This document shows, piece after piece, positions 15,848 through 25,614 of a stretch of 64,000 nt of DNA (within the stretch, counting starts at the first letter, position 1; every line of letters begins with the position of its first letter). This stretch comes from Rhodococcus sp. SMB37. Lineage in GTDB: Bacteria > Actinomycetota > Actinomycetes > Mycobacteriales > Mycobacteriaceae. The notes under the pieces are model-generated. The model was not told where the DNA came from and made no database searches. It saw nothing but the letters and a program-made list of their open reading frames with translations. The position numbers were made by a program, and so were the translations under genes. Location of the stretch: positions 1 to 64,000 of the forward strand of contig NZ_SLVY01000006.1 in NCBI RefSeq assembly GCF_004345605.1, given 5' to 3'.

Positions 15848-16909
15848 TCAAGCGTTGCCGAGATTCGGGTGAGCTGCTGAGAGGGTTCGGAAAAGTTGCC
15901 TGGTGACGTAGCGTTTGAGGCATCGCATGATCTCCTTCGTCGTGCGACCCTCGGCTCGTCGGCGGGCAACGTAGGCTCTGGTGTCGGAATCTGTTCGCAT
16001 CCGGACGATCACGATGGTGGTTAGTGCACGGTTCAGTCGACGGTCTCCACCCCGGTTGAGTCTGTGGCGCACCGTGTTCCCCGATGATGCAGGAATTGGG
16101 CAGGTGCCGGCGAGGGCGGCGAATGCAGCCTCGCTGCGGACACGTCCCGCATGTGACCAGGCTATGAGAACGGATGCCGCGACCACCGCACCAACTCCCT
16201 TGAGTGCAGACAGCTCCGGCGCGGTGGTCTTCACGGCGGCGTCGAGGCTCTTGCGGTTGCCCTTCAACTCGCTGTCGAGCGCCTTGATTCTGCTCGCCAG
16301 ACGGACCGCTTCGGCTCGGCACGTTTGCAGCGTGCTGCTCTCACCTCGCGTGCGCCAGGATGCGATTGTCGTTATCTGAGTACTGGTCAATGACTTTCGT
16401 GCATCCACACCGAGCTCAACTGTGCGTACCAATGCGGTCAGGGCGTTGATCGCTCGGGTGCGTTCGCACGTCATCTGTTCCCTGGCCACGACGAGAACCC
16501 GCATCGCCACGCGAGGGCCTTCGGTCCGCGGTCTGCGGAGTCGATCGATCTCGACGGCCAGCACCGATCGCGCGATGCGGACAGAATCGAGAGCATCGGT
16601 CTTACCCACTCCACGTCGATCTGCGGCAGCCATCGCTGCAGGTTCGACCACCGGCAACCCCGCAGCGAGCACACGGTCGGCCAAGCCGGCCCCGTACGAA
16701 CCGATACCTTCGACTACGACCAATGACGGTCGGGACGCGGCGCGGCGTGTGATCCACGCACGCGCACGGTCCAGCCCCGCAGGGTTCGCGGGAAAACTCA
16801 CCTGAGCATCGACGGCGCCGGTTGCCGTCGTGATGATCGACAAGGTGTGGCTTGCGGCGTGGGTGTCAACTCCGATGACTAACTCGTACTGATCTGCAAC
16901 GATGGTCAT
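15848..16909 (-). CDS. IS110 family transposase (DEDD recombinase)
   Basis: This intact 353-aa protein has the N-terminal RuvC-like DEDD domain (VIGVDTHAASH; VVEGIGSYG; TDALDSVRIA) and the C-terminal Transposase_20 domain. The latter has GVGAVVAASVLIAW and the candidate catalytic Ser in PASSGNTVRHRLNRGG. The length is typical. It closes the defence region. IS110 elements carry no clear inverted repeats and use a structured non-coding RNA from a flanking region; a hairpin-rich stretch lies upstream at about 16920-17100. Confidence 0.92.
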   Translation of the reverse strand: MTIVADQYELVIGVDTHAASHTLSIITTATGAVDAQVSFPANPAGLDRARAWITRRAASRPSLVVVEGIGSYGAGLADRVLAAGLPVVEPAAMAAADRRGVGKTDALDSVRIARSVLAVEIDRLRRPRTEGPRVAMRVLVVAREQMTCERTRAINALTALVRTVELGVDARKSLTSTQITTIASWRTRGESSTLQTCRAEAVRLASRIKALDSELKGNRKSLDAAVKTTAPELSALKGVGAVVAASVLIAWSHAGRVRSEAAFAALAGTCPIPASSGNTVRHRLNRGGDRRLNRALTTIVIVRMRTDSDTRAYVARRRAEGRTTKEIMRCLKRYVTRQLFRTLSAAHPNLGNA

Positions 16910-16995
16910 TGCGGCGGGTTGTCCTTTCCCATAGGCGGCGTCGCGTGTCGGCGTCGGCCCGGGAAGAGCACTTCGAGGCAGGCCTGTAACGGGCC

Positions 16996-17016
16996 ACGAC
17001 CCGAGGCAACGGGTCG
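16996..17016 (-). ncRNA. Hairpin in the IS110 5' non-coding region (possible bridge-RNA part)
   Basis: CGACCCG (16997-17003) and CGGGTCG (17010-17016) form a perfect 7-bp stem with a 6-nt loop, about 90-105 bp upstream of the transposase start. IS110 family members encode bridge RNAs in this position. The boundaries and loop assignments cannot be set by eye, so this is only a pointer. Confidence 0.25.
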
Positions 17017-17199
17017 GGCAGGCTTCTAATCAAGCCACCGAAGCAAGGCCGGGTCGGCGTCGCCGCCACGACCAGTGGACAGATCCCGGGAAGTGCATCC
17101 CATCAGGAGCAACACGATTCATGAGTCACACCGATCCCGGCGACGACACCGATCCTGTCAGCCAGCCGCGGGCTGGCCAACACAAACACTTACAGGCGA

Positions 17200-17439
17200 T
17201 TCAATCAGCATCACCCCGTCCACCTACTACAAGGCGGAGACACGCGGACGTGTCTCCGCCGAGGTGGCCGACGTCATGCCGCGAACGCCGTATACGCGGT
17301 GTACGTGGCCAATCGGCGTGTCTACGGTGTCCGCAAGATGCGGCACGTGATGAAACACGCTGGTCACGACATCGGCCGCCATCAGGTAGCCCGGCTGATG
17401 TCGATCACCGGCTTCACCGGAGCGGTCCGCGGCAGATGA
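17200..17439 (+). pseudogene. IS3 family OrfB remnant
   Basis: TPSTYYKAETR in one frame, then HAANAVYAVYVANRRVYGVRKM and GHDIGRHQVARLM in another, match the N-terminal HTH_21 region of IS3-family OrfB. The reading frame shifts at about 17250 and stops at 17439, before the catalytic DDE core. It is a dead fragment. Confidence 0.7.
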
Positions 17440-17565
17440 CGCACGGTCACCACCGAGAGCGATGAGCGAGCCCACCGGGATCCGGACCTGATCGAGCGGT
17501 GCGGCGGTCCCAGGGATTGAAGCTGGGGCCGGATCTCTCGAGATTCCGGCCCCAGTGATCGGAGA

Positions 17566-19206
17566 TCAGGGCCGAGAGTGCACGACGCCCCCTGAGCCAT
17601 CCAGCAATTCGGTCGGCTCAGGCCGAATCTTCTGCGTATTCGGTATCACCACGGTCGCAATGACTCCGAGAACCAGGAACCCCGCCGCAAGGCATGCACC
17701 CACGGCGAGTCCATGCGTCATGGCCTCTCGCGCTGCATCAGCGATGAACGCAGTGGCGGGATTCGCTGCAAGCGGATCGATCGCGGCCCCCGCGCTATCG
17801 GTCACGGCGTCACCGAACCTGGCCACTTGATCAGCCGGAAGGCCGGCATCGGAGAGTCGCGCTCTGAGGTTCGAACTCAACGTGGAGAAGAACACTGTGG
17901 TCAATGCCGCGATACCGAGTGCGGACCCAAGCTGACGGAACGTGCTCTGAATACCGGAACTTTGACCGTCCTCATCCTCGGGCACATCAGCGAGAACCAC
18001 GTTCGTGACCTGCGAGGTGGCAAAGCCTACGCCGATCCCATAAGAGAAGAGCACGACAGAGATGAGCCACCATTGGGCATCAGTGAAGGCAGCAACAGCA
18101 CCGAGCCCTGCGAGGCCCACAACTTCGAGCACCAGACCGATACGAACCAAGCCGAGCGGCGAGATTCTCGCCATCAAAGGGAAGCTGATTCCGCTGGCCA
18201 CGAAGCTTCCGATAGCGATGGGCACCAAGACAAGCCCCGCCTCGAGCGCAGTGTAATCCATTGTGAAGACGAGCCAGAGCGGAATGACGGCAATGATGCC
18301 GTACTCGCCCAATCCGATGATCGTGGTGGCGATGTTGCCGTTGCGGAATGAGGCAATCGAGAACAGTTTCGTGTCCATGAACGGCTCACGTTCGTTGGTG
18401 GTCCGACCCGCAACGACTTGACGCCGGACGAACACTGCCGTGAGGATCACCGAGAGCACCAGGGCGACGAATGCCGGCGACAATCCGGAGTTCCAAGTGA
18501 AACCGGGTAATTCGAAGGCACGTTCGCTGACGACCCACCCATAGGTGCGGCCCTCTATGAGGCCGAACGCGAGCAGCCCAAGTCCCAGAATCGACAAGAT
18601 CGCGCTCGACACATCAACCCTCCCCTGCTTGCGTGGCGTGGGAACGAGGAAGAACGCCGCCAGGATGAGAATCAGGACGGTGAGAGGGATGTTGATGCCG
18701 AATGCCCAGCGCCACGAGAAGTTCTCGGAGAGCCATCCGCCGATGACCGGCCCGAGTGCAGTTGCAGCTCCAATGGTGGAGCCCCAGATCGCGAAGGCTT
18801 GACCGCGCGCTTTTCCGGTGAACATCCGGTTCAACAACGCCAGCGAGGTCGGGAGGATCAGTGCTGCCGCCACGCCTTGGAGAAATCGGGAGAGGATCAG
18901 GATCTCACCATTGGGTGCCACACCCGCAAGGAGACTTGTCACGCCGAATCCGATGACACCCCAAAGGAATACTGCGCGTGCTCCGAGGAGGTCTGATACG
19001 CGTCCGACGAGCAGTAACAGTGCGGCGAAGATGATCGCGTAGGACTCTTGAATCCACTGCGCCTGGGTCGAGTCGATGCCGATGTCTTCGATCACCGATG
19101 GCGTGATCACATTCACGATCGTGGTATCGACCACGATCAGCGCCACCCCCAACGCGATGGCGATCAGCCCCAGCCAACGCCGGGCTTGTGTCGATATAGG
19201 CGTCAT
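17566..19206 (-). CDS. DHA2-family MFS multidrug transporter
   Basis: This 546-aa, highly hydrophobic protein has about 14 membrane segments, the DHA2 (EmrB/QacA) pattern. It has motif C-like VVDTTIVNVITPSV near the N-terminus, LVGRVSDLLGAR as motif A, and LGPVIGGWLSENFSWRWAF. It would export drugs or toxic intermediates with protons across the cytoplasmic membrane. It diverges from a MarR regulator gene with a palindrome between them, the classic arrangement of a substrate-inducible efflux pair. Confidence 0.85.
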   Translation of the reverse strand: MTPISTQARRWLGLIAIALGVALIVVDTTIVNVITPSVIEDIGIDSTQAQWIQESYAIIFAALLLLVGRVSDLLGARAVFLWGVIGFGVTSLLAGVAPNGEILILSRFLQGVAAALILPTSLALLNRMFTGKARGQAFAIWGSTIGAATALGPVIGGWLSENFSWRWAFGINIPLTVLILILAAFFLVPTPRKQGRVDVSSAILSILGLGLLAFGLIEGRTYGWVVSERAFELPGFTWNSGLSPAFVALVLSVILTAVFVRRQVVAGRTTNEREPFMDTKLFSIASFRNGNIATTIIGLGEYGIIAVIPLWLVFTMDYTALEAGLVLVPIAIGSFVASGISFPLMARISPLGLVRIGLVLEVVGLAGLGAVAAFTDAQWWLISVVLFSYGIGVGFATSQVTNVVLADVPEDEDGQSSGIQSTFRQLGSALGIAALTTVFFSTLSSNLRARLSDAGLPADQVARFGDAVTDSAGAAIDPLAANPATAFIADAAREAMTHGLAVGACLAAGFLVLGVIATVVIPNTQKIRPEPTELLDGSGGVVHSRP

Positions 19207-19224
19207 CCATCAACCTCCATAACA

Positions 19225-19253
19225 CTTCATGAGTAGATATCTTTACCATGAAG
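19225..19253. promoter_or_regulatory. Palindromic operator between MFS and MarR genes
   Basis: CTTCATG (19225-19231) and CATGAAG (19247-19253) form a perfect inverted repeat with a 15-bp spacer containing TAGATATC. It lies in the divergent intergenic region, suited for MarR binding to control both genes. Confidence 0.6.
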
Positions 19254-19316
19254 CTACTACGCCGCGTGATAACTTGTCGAATAGTTGAGCCGGCGACAAA
19301 GAGCGGAGAGACACCA

Positions 19317-19811
19317 GTGAACCGAGGCCCTGATGAGGAAAACACCGTGGATGTCCCAGACCCTCGAGACCGGGTACTGGATGGCCTTCGCGCCTATGGG
19401 GCCATCTCCGCAGAGATCGGCAAGCGCTTCGCTGGAAGCCTCGACCTACATCCGACAGATGCATCTGCGCTGATCGAGATCCTCGAAGCCGAAGAGCGAG
19501 GAACACCCCTCTCGCCCGCACGGTTGAGCGAGAGGATCGGCTTGACCTCCGGCGCAACGTCGTCGCTTCTCAACCGACTTGAAGAAGGTGGCCACATAGA
19601 GCGAAGTCGCGTGCACGCCGACAGACGCATCGTCACGTTGCGCTCCACTCCGGGCGTACAGGAAGTCGCCGATGCATTCTTCGATCCATTGGCGGTTCAG
19701 CTGAACACGATGATGAGCGCTTACCCAGATGATCTCTTGACGCAATTCGAGTCGTTCTTGGCTGAACTGAGCTCCACGACGGAGGCATACGTGCGCAGCC
19801 TTCCCTCCTGA
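19317..19811 (+). CDS. MarR family transcriptional regulator
   Basis: The protein is 164 aa from the GTG at 19317, which has GGAGAG upstream; a longer in-frame ATG at 19248 lies inside the operator palindrome and is unlikely. It has a winged helix (LSPARLSERIGLTSGATSSLLNRLEEGGHIERSR) with the MarR wing HADRRIVTLR. MarR proteins bind palindromes as dimers and release on ligand binding. Its divergent partner is the DHA2 exporter, which it probably represses. Confidence 0.83.
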   Translation: MNRGPDEENTVDVPDPRDRVLDGLRAYGAISAEIGKRFAGSLDLHPTDASALIEILEAEERGTPLSPARLSERIGLTSGATSSLLNRLEEGGHIERSRVHADRRIVTLRSTPGVQEVADAFFDPLAVQLNTMMSAYPDDLLTQFESFLAELSSTTEAYVRSLPS

Positions 19812-19911
19812 GCGTCACCCCGAACGACGCAGCTGGTCTCCATACCTTCGAGGGGCACCGGGATCTTGGAAGTAGATATCGGCGAATGTGATTCTGGGTG
19901 AATTTGATGCA

Positions 19912-20262
19912 GGCATCGAGACGGCGCGGCGACCGAGGAGCCGGGCGCGTACGGACTGTTGTTTAGCGAGGTCGGCCGCGACTACGCGGCCTCGTTCATC
20001 GAACGCGACGTGCACCTGGCACACGAGTACAACTCGTGCTCGTGGGAGCACACTCCTCAAGACGCTGCGCGCCTGGTTCGCCTCCGAGGGCAGCACGTCC
20101 GGCACCGCGGACCGGCTCTTCGTGCACGTCAACACCGTCTACCAGCGATTCGACCAGCTCCACTCCGCCCTCGCGGCCCCGATTCGCGGACCGCGATCGA
20201 GCTCCGCCTGGCGCTGCAATTGTGGGACCTCATGGAGGGCCGACAGCCTCGCTCCAGAGGCT
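19912..20262 (+). pseudogene. PucR/CdaR-type regulator remnant
   Basis: Pieces in three frames match the C-terminal half of PucR-type regulators: LLFSEVGRDYAASF, then TLLKTLRAWF and DRLFVHVNTVYQRFDQL (the helix-turn-helix), then IELRLALQLWDLMEG. Frameshifts at about 20050 and 20180 break the gene. The N-terminus is missing. The 75 or so bases after it hold nothing supportable. Confidence 0.65.
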
Positions 20263-20439
20263 GACTCCTGTACCTCGATCGGCCGTGGTCACGGCCGCCT
20301 CCCAATCTATTCGCTACCCACACACCAGGAGTAGCGGCTGTCGCGGGAGGGTAGCGGATCCCAGCGGGGCGTCTTACCAGGAGTCAGTCAGTCCGTCGGC
20401 GCCAGCATCTCCTCCTCGAATGGTCGCCGAGAAGCACCC

Positions 20440-21080
20440 TCACGGCTCAAGCACTCGAAGTTCTCTCACACTCTCGGCGCTCGGCAGCCGGTCATCTCGG
20501 CAAATCACCGCACAGCGCCACTCATCGATGACGCCACCTATGGCACGCAGGTGCCGACGGAAGGTGGCGCCCCCGCGATCACGTAGGGACAAATAGTCGG
20601 AAAAGTGAACTTGCGTGCGGAAGCTGGTCCCGTTCCGCATGCGGGCCGCCTGTTTCTCGCTCGGTCTCGCGGATTGACTTCGCGGCGGCAACGATATCTG
20701 CGGCCCGGGCGAGGGGCAGGAACAACACACCATCGTCGTCGCCGAGAACGAAGTCGTCGGCAGTGATCCGACGCTCCCCGACGTGCACAGCGGTGAGCGT
20801 GTTCGGCAACTGGGGTTCCAAGCGCTGGGGGCCGCGGGCAATGCGCCGCAGCTGAATACAGGTAAGCGGATCGGGCGTAACTCACTGGAGTCACGATGAA
20901 GTCTCCCAGATGACGATTCCGGCAAGTCGGGCATGGTGCACTTCGAGCACAACGAGGTCTCCGACACAGGCTTCGTCGTCGCGATCGTCGTTGTCGACTA
21001 CGAGGACGTCTCCGGCGCTTGAGTGATCGACGGCTTCGAGGAACACATCCACGCTGCCGATCTGTCGGGCCGGTTGGGCG
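20440..21080 (-). pseudogene. RraA-family (HMG/CHA aldolase-like) remnant
   Basis: The minus strand carries RraA-like pieces in order but in different frames: VDVFLEAVDHSSAGDVLVVDN and DEACVGDLVVLEV (N-terminal), ADDFVLGDDDGVLFLPLARA (middle) and TFRRHLRAIGGVIDEW (C-terminal). At least two frameshifts and an internal decayed stretch are present. Intact relatives act as 4-hydroxy-4-methyl-2-oxoglutarate aldolase or bind RNase E. Confidence 0.65.
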
Positions 21081-21114
21081 GAGTCTCACCCGATAGCTGG
21101 ACTCGTCGATCCAA

Positions 21115-21978
21115 TCAGCGAGCGCTCCAGCCGCCGTCCATGGTGTAGGATGCACCGGTGATCATCGCAGCGTCCTTGCCGGCGAGAAACGAAACGAGAG
21201 CGGCAACTTCATGCGGCTCGATGAGACGGTCGATCGCACTCTCTACGAGCATTACCTTCGTGATGACATCACTTTCGGCAACGCCATGCACTCGCGCCTG
21301 ATCGGCAATTTGACGCTCCACCAGGGGAGTTCTGACATATGCAGGGTTCACACAATTGCTGGTGACACCATATAGACCACCCTCGAGTGCAGTTGTCTTC
21401 GACAGTCCTTCGAGTGCGTGTTTTGCAGCGACATAGGCAGCCTTGTTTGCTGATGCGCGAAGCCCATGGATCGAAGACACATTGATAATCCGTCCAAAGC
21501 CGTTGCTGTACATGTACGGCAGGGCGCTTCGGATGAGAAGGAACGGCGCCTCGACCATGAGCGCGAGCATGCGACGAAACATCTGCGGGTCAAACTCATG
21601 AATCGGCGAGACATGTTGTACACCTGCATTGTTGACAAGTATATCGACTTCGAGCGGGTGCGATGCCAAAGAGTCGCCGTCCGAGAGGTCCACTGCCCAT
21701 AGGTTGCCGCCGATCTCATCAGCCAACGTTCGTGCACCATTCTCGTCGCGATCAGCGATCGTGACGCGTGCCCCCTGCGCAGCTAGGTCACGAGCGATGG
21801 CCGCCCCAATGCCACTGGCGCCGCCTGTCACCAGTGCAGTGCGGCCTTCATGCAACGGCCGACTGCCAGTTCGCTGCTCCGACTTCATTCCACCGACGTC
21901 GCGCACCGTGGAACTCAACTGTCCGTCGACCGAAGCTCCAGTGGGTGGAACGGGGCGGGAAGACCTGTTGTCGATCAT
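21115..21978 (-). CDS. 3-hydroxybutyrate dehydrogenase-like SDR
   Basis: The protein is 287 aa with a nonconserved tail of about 40 residues before the SDR core. It has TGGASGIG (51-58), NNAG, and the catalytic set Ser168/169, Tyr182 and Lys186 in AAYVAAKHA. Residues after the active site and the ending ITGASYTMDGGWSAR match D-3-hydroxybutyrate dehydrogenase. It would interconvert 3-hydroxybutyrate and acetoacetate with NAD. A CoA-transferase pair on the same strand at 23.9-25.3 kb could activate acetoacetate. AAAGG precedes the chosen start; an internal ATG at 21888 is also possible. Confidence 0.75.
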   Translation of the reverse strand: MIDNRSSRPVPPTGASVDGQLSSTVRDVGGMKSEQRTGSRPLHEGRTALVTGGASGIGAAIARDLAAQGARVTIADRDENGARTLADEIGGNLWAVDLSDGDSLASHPLEVDILVNNAGVQHVSPIHEFDPQMFRRMLALMVEAPFLLIRSALPYMYSNGFGRIINVSSIHGLRASANKAAYVAAKHALEGLSKTTALEGGLYGVTSNCVNPAYVRTPLVERQIADQARVHGVAESDVITKVMLVESAIDRLIEPHEVAALVSFLAGKDAAMITGASYTMDGGWSAR

Positions 21979-22261
21979 TCACAGCAGCCTTTCATTCAGA
22001 GAGTTCAAACTCGTAGTGCACTACTCCGCCAGCACTCGATGAGCAAGTTGCAGAACGTCTTTGGTCTTGAACAGGCGTCGAAAACGGACGCCCAATCCTT
22101 ACCTGCCAGCAGGACTCGCCGTCGATCCCGGCGCCTTCATCATTCGTAGAGGTCGACTGCGGTGAAGCTCACGCCACAGAGGTTCGACCAGAGGCCAGGC
22201 CCCAGTTCGGCCCGTCAGTGCCACACGTATTGCTCCATCAGTACGGACGCTGCAGTGGCGG

Positions 22262-23725
22262 TCAGCAGTGAGCGAACTTGAGCACACCATCATCGATACG
22301 CGCGGTAAGCAGCTTCTTGGTGGCAGCGTGGTTCTGCGGGTTGATCCATGGAGCACGGTTACCCTGTCGGGGTAGCACTCCGTTGGCACGTTGAAAGTAG
22401 CCTGAGGTGAAGCCCTCTACGAACGACTCTCGTGGCATGAAACTGTCGCCTGGACGCAAAGTCGGGGTCACCGAGGAGGCACCGGCCTTGTCCATGTGGT
22501 TGAGAAGTCGGGACACGAACTTCGCAACGAGCTCGGCTCGGACTGTCCATGAGGTGTTGACATATCCAAACGTGAACGCGAGATTGGGAATACCGGAAAA
22601 GGCAAGTCCCTTATAAGTCCATCGCTTAGAGAAGTCGATCAGCTCCCCATCCACGACAAAGTCGACCTCACCTAGCGAAACGAGTTCCAAACCGGTCGCA
22701 GTAACGATAATGTCGGCGTCGATCCGCTCGCCGGACTCTAGCTCGATACCACTCTCCGTGAACGTACGGATTTTTCCGGTTTCGACGTCCGCTCTTCCAA
22801 ACTTGATGGCCTGAAAGAAATCTCCGTCAGGTATGAGGCATACCCGCTGATCCCACGGCTGATACGTCGGGGTGAAGTGCTTGTCCAGATAGTCTTGCCC
22901 GACCAACTCACGAATGTCCTTGAACAACGTCTCTTTGAACTGGTCCGGTCGAGACTGGGCAAACTCATATGTCCTCTGCTGACGTTTGGTGTTCCTGAAG
23001 CGGATCAATGCGTAGCCGATTCGATCACCGAACAGCCTGCGAATGCGGAGGGCTCTCTGATCGATGGCCTGGTCAATCGCCAAGTAGGAAGGTGATCGCT
23101 GAACCATCGTCACCTTCTCAGCCTTGGTCGCGAGATTCGGGATCAGCGTGATGGCAGTTGCACCCGACCCGATGACGATGATCTTCTTCCCCGCGTACTC
23201 CAGGTCCTCAGGCCAGAACTGGGGATGGACCACCGTTCCAGTGAACCTCTCCCGTCCGGGGAACTCCGGTGTGAAACCTCGGCGGTAGTTGTAATAGCCG
23301 GAGCACATGAACAAGAACTTGCAAGTGATGTCGAAGGTCTCCCCTAGATGAACCACGGTCACGGTCCAGACCTGCGCTTCACTCGACCACTCAGCACGCC
23401 GAACATGATGACCGAACCTGATGTGCTGCTTGAGCTCGTTCTCAGATACGGTCTCCCACAGGTAGTCGAGGATGGATTCCCCGTTCGCGATAGCCCGCTC
23501 CTTGGTCCACGGCTTGAAGCCATACCCCAGCGTGTACATGTCGCTGTCCGAACGGATCCCTGGGTAGCGAAAGAGGTCCCACGTTCCACCTAGATTGTCG
23601 CGACCCTCGATTATCGCCAGCTTTTGGTTCGGCGATTCCTTTTTGAGGTGGACGGCAGCACCTATACCAGACAGGCCGGCCCCTACGATGAGGACGTCGA
23701 GGTGTTCAGATCTTGACTTGGTCAC
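22262..23725 (-). CDS. EthA-like flavin monooxygenase (Baeyer-Villiger type)
   Basis: The 487-aa protein has an FAD-binding GAGLSG (15-20), the BVMO fingerprint FTGTVVHPQFWP (161-172) and a second Rossmann motif VIGSGATAITLIP. The sequence closely follows mycobacterial EthA (GGTWDLFRYPGIRSDSDMYTLG, CSGYYNY, FGYVNTSWTVRAEL). Such enzymes insert oxygen next to a ketone with NADPH and O2, giving an ester. An HSL esterase at 26579-27541 could cleave that ester. The GTG start has AGGA upstream. A TGATC repeat lies 40 bp upstream. The ketone substrate is unknown. Confidence 0.85.
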   Translation of the reverse strand: MTKSRSEHLDVLIVGAGLSGIGAAVHLKKESPNQKLAIIEGRDNLGGTWDLFRYPGIRSDSDMYTLGYGFKPWTKERAIANGESILDYLWETVSENELKQHIRFGHHVRRAEWSSEAQVWTVTVVHLGETFDITCKFLFMCSGYYNYRRGFTPEFPGRERFTGTVVHPQFWPEDLEYAGKKIIVIGSGATAITLIPNLATKAEKVTMVQRSPSYLAIDQAIDQRALRIRRLFGDRIGYALIRFRNTKRQQRTYEFAQSRPDQFKETLFKDIRELVGQDYLDKHFTPTYQPWDQRVCLIPDGDFFQAIKFGRADVETGKIRTFTESGIELESGERIDADIIVTATGLELVSLGEVDFVVDGELIDFSKRWTYKGLAFSGIPNLAFTFGYVNTSWTVRAELVAKFVSRLLNHMDKAGASSVTPTLRPGDSFMPRESFVEGFTSGYFQRANGVLPRQGNRAPWINPQNHAATKKLLTARIDDGVLKFAHC

Positions 23726-23763
23726 GGCGGATTCCTAAGGGTTTCTGGTCTGACGTATTAGAC

Positions 23764-23778
23764 TTGATCAACTGATCG
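23764..23778. promoter_or_regulatory. TGATC-type repeat upstream of the monooxygenase gene
   Basis: TTGATCAACTGATCG holds two TGATC half-sites 8 bp apart. Similar elements precede other units of this cluster (25356, 25563, 37071, 39045, 43706). Confidence 0.4.
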
Positions 23779-23884
23779 TGTTGGGCACGAATTCCCGTCA
23801 ATGGTGTCGCGAGCTATTGGCCACAAACGTCTTTCAACCGCTGCGTGAGCGATTGCGCGAGAGTCCATGCGAGATCTCGCCGAC

Positions 23885-24514
23885 TCACCAAATCAGCGCG
23901 CAACCAGTGGAGGCTTCGACATGTTCTATTCTGACCCCCAGAGCGAGTTCGACGACCCGTAACCCGTCGGGGACAACGTCGATGACGGCTAGGTCAGTGA
24001 TAATCCGTTCGACAACGCCTCGGCCGGTGTACGGAAGGGTGCACTGCTCGAGAATCTTGGGGGATCCGTCTTTGGCCACGTGCTCCATGAGGACGATGAC
24101 ACGCTTGGCGCCGTGAACCAGATCCATAGCACCGCCCATTCCCTTGACCATTTTTCCTGGGACGAGCCAGTTGGAAATATCACCGCTCCTAGAAACCTGC
24201 ATGGCGCCGAGGATGGTCGCATCGATCTTGCCGCCGCGAATCATCCCGAATGATGTTGAGGAGTCAACAATCGAGGCTCCGGTTTGCAAGGTGACCGTCT
24301 CCTTCCCCGCATTGACCAAGTCGGGGTGCTCGTCGCCCTCATAGGGTGCCTGACCCATTCCGAGCAGGCCATTCTCCGACTGCAGAACGATGTGACGTTC
24401 CGGTGGAAGATGTGCGGGAACAAGCGTCGGCAATCCGATACCGAGATTCACATACCAACCGTCGTGTAATTCCGCCGCTGCACGGGCAGCCATTTGTGGT
24501 CGCGTCCAGCTCAT
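23885..24514 (-). CDS. 3-oxoacid CoA-transferase subunit B
   Basis: This 209-aa protein matches the beta subunit of succinyl-CoA:3-oxoacid CoA-transferases. It has NLGIGLPT, the catalytic Glu in [10 protein letters not shown], and [15 protein letters not shown]. It transfers CoA from succinyl-CoA to acetoacetate or a similar beta-keto acid such as 3-oxoadipate. The start overlaps the stop of subunit A in an ATGA arrangement. No aromatic ring-cleavage genes are nearby, and a 3-hydroxybutyrate dehydrogenase is, so acetoacetate is the better guess. Confidence 0.88.
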   Translation of the reverse strand: MSWTRPQMAARAAAELHDGWYVNLGIGLPTLVPAHLPPERHIVLQSENGLLGMGQAPYEGDEHPDLVNAGKETVTLQTGASIVDSSTSFGMIRGGKIDATILGAMQVSRSGDISNWLVPGKMVKGMGGAMDLVHGAKRVIVLMEHVAKDGSPKILEQCTLPYTGRGVVERIITDLAVIDVVPDGLRVVELALGVRIEHVEASTGCALIW

Positions 24515-25302
24515 CGCACAGCCTCCTGATCTGGTCGCGGTTGTGTCACAAGCCGTTCAATGCGCTTGTCATCGGCCTGCTCGGGCGTCAGTTCGACAAC
24601 TCGGTGAACGAAGACTCCGGAGGTATGGATGAAATTGGAGTCGAGATCTCCGGGTTCGACAAGCTCTTCGACCTCAGCGATGGTGACGGCGCCACACATC
24701 GCCGCGACCGGGTTGAAATTGCGTGCCGCATCCCGGTAGACCAGATTGCCGTGCCGGTCACCCTTCCATGCCCGCACCAGGCCGAAGTCCGCGGTGATGG
24801 CCCGCTCGAGAACGAACTCTGTCAGCCCGTTTGGGGTGTCGAAGTGCTGCGTCTGCTTCGCCGGAGATGCAAGTGCGACCTCGCCGTACGTGTCGTAGCG
24901 CCAGGGCAATCCACCTTCGGCGACGTGAGTGCCGGTGCCCGTCCGAGTGAAGAACCCAGCTATGCCCGAGCCTCCTGCCCTCATCCGCTCGGCAAGAGTT
25001 CCCTGCGGAGTAAGTTCGACTTCAAGCTCACCGGACAGGTATTGGCGGGCGAACTCTTTGTTCTCTCCGACGTACGAAGACACCATCCGCCGGATCCGGC
25101 GGGCCGCGAGCAACCGCCCCAGGCCCCAGTCGTCGACACCGCAGTTATTGGATACGACTTCGAGGTCGTAGATCTCCGCGCGAAGGAGCGCGTCGATTAG
25201 GACCGACGGGATCCCGCACAGCCCGAAACCACCCACCGAGATCGTCATCCCGTCAGCTATATCGGCGATCGCTTCCTCTGCCGAGGAAACTACCTTGTCC
25301 AT
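24511..25302 (-). CDS. 3-oxoacid CoA-transferase subunit A
   Basis: This 263-aa alpha subunit has [13 protein letters not shown] near the N-terminus, [28 protein letters not shown], and [18 protein letters not shown] lies 7 bp before the ATG. It overlaps subunit B by 4 bp and the two form the active heteromer. The promoter lies in the divergent region with the dioxygenase gene at 25615. Confidence 0.88.
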   Translation of the reverse strand: MDKVVSSAEEAIADIADGMTISVGGFGLCGIPSVLIDALLRAEIYDLEVVSNNCGVDDWGLGRLLAARRIRRMVSSYVGENKEFARQYLSGELEVELTPQGTLAERMRAGGSGIAGFFTRTGTGTHVAEGGLPWRYDTYGEVALASPAKQTQHFDTPNGLTEFVLERAITADFGLVRAWKGDRHGNLVYRDAARNFNPVAAMCGAVTIAEVEELVEPGDLDSNFIHTSGVFVHRVVELTPEQADDKRIERLVTQPRPDQEAVR

Positions 25303-25355
25303 GGGTGAACTCCATTCCGTACCACCACTCGCGCTACCCGGCCGCGATGAGGATG

Positions 25356-25574
25356 TGATCGTTTGACTAGATCGTTGACTATAAGACCGGCCTCAACGGC
25401 AACTTGTCAACCCCCGACGACGGAGAATCGGCCTTGGGAGTCCGCGTCTGAGGAATTCCCCTACTTCTTGTTAAACCTGCGTGTCTTCACCCGATTTGAG
25501 CCAGTTTCTCCTTGACACCGAATCCAGAAGGGGTAATCATGGTCACACGATCAAACGACCTAATCATATGATCC
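25356..25574. promoter_or_regulatory. Divergent promoter region with TGATC and ATCATATGAT elements
   Basis: Between the CoA-transferase and dioxygenase genes lie a direct repeat (TGATCGTTTGACTA then GATCGTTGACTA, 25356-25382), ACGATCAAACGACC (25547-25560) and the palindrome ATCATATGAT (25563-25572). The last is shared with the site at 37071-37082. They look like operators of one regulator acting on both directions. Confidence 0.5.
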
Positions 25575-25614
25575 ACTTCAGGTCGTCACGCCGACGAAGT
25601 AGAGAGCACACGCC

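Noticed and set aside
23885-25302. Naming the CoA-transferase pair pcaIJ (3-oxoadipate route)
   Set aside because: No protocatechuate or catechol pathway genes are present; acetoacetate is at least as likely, so no symbol was assigned.
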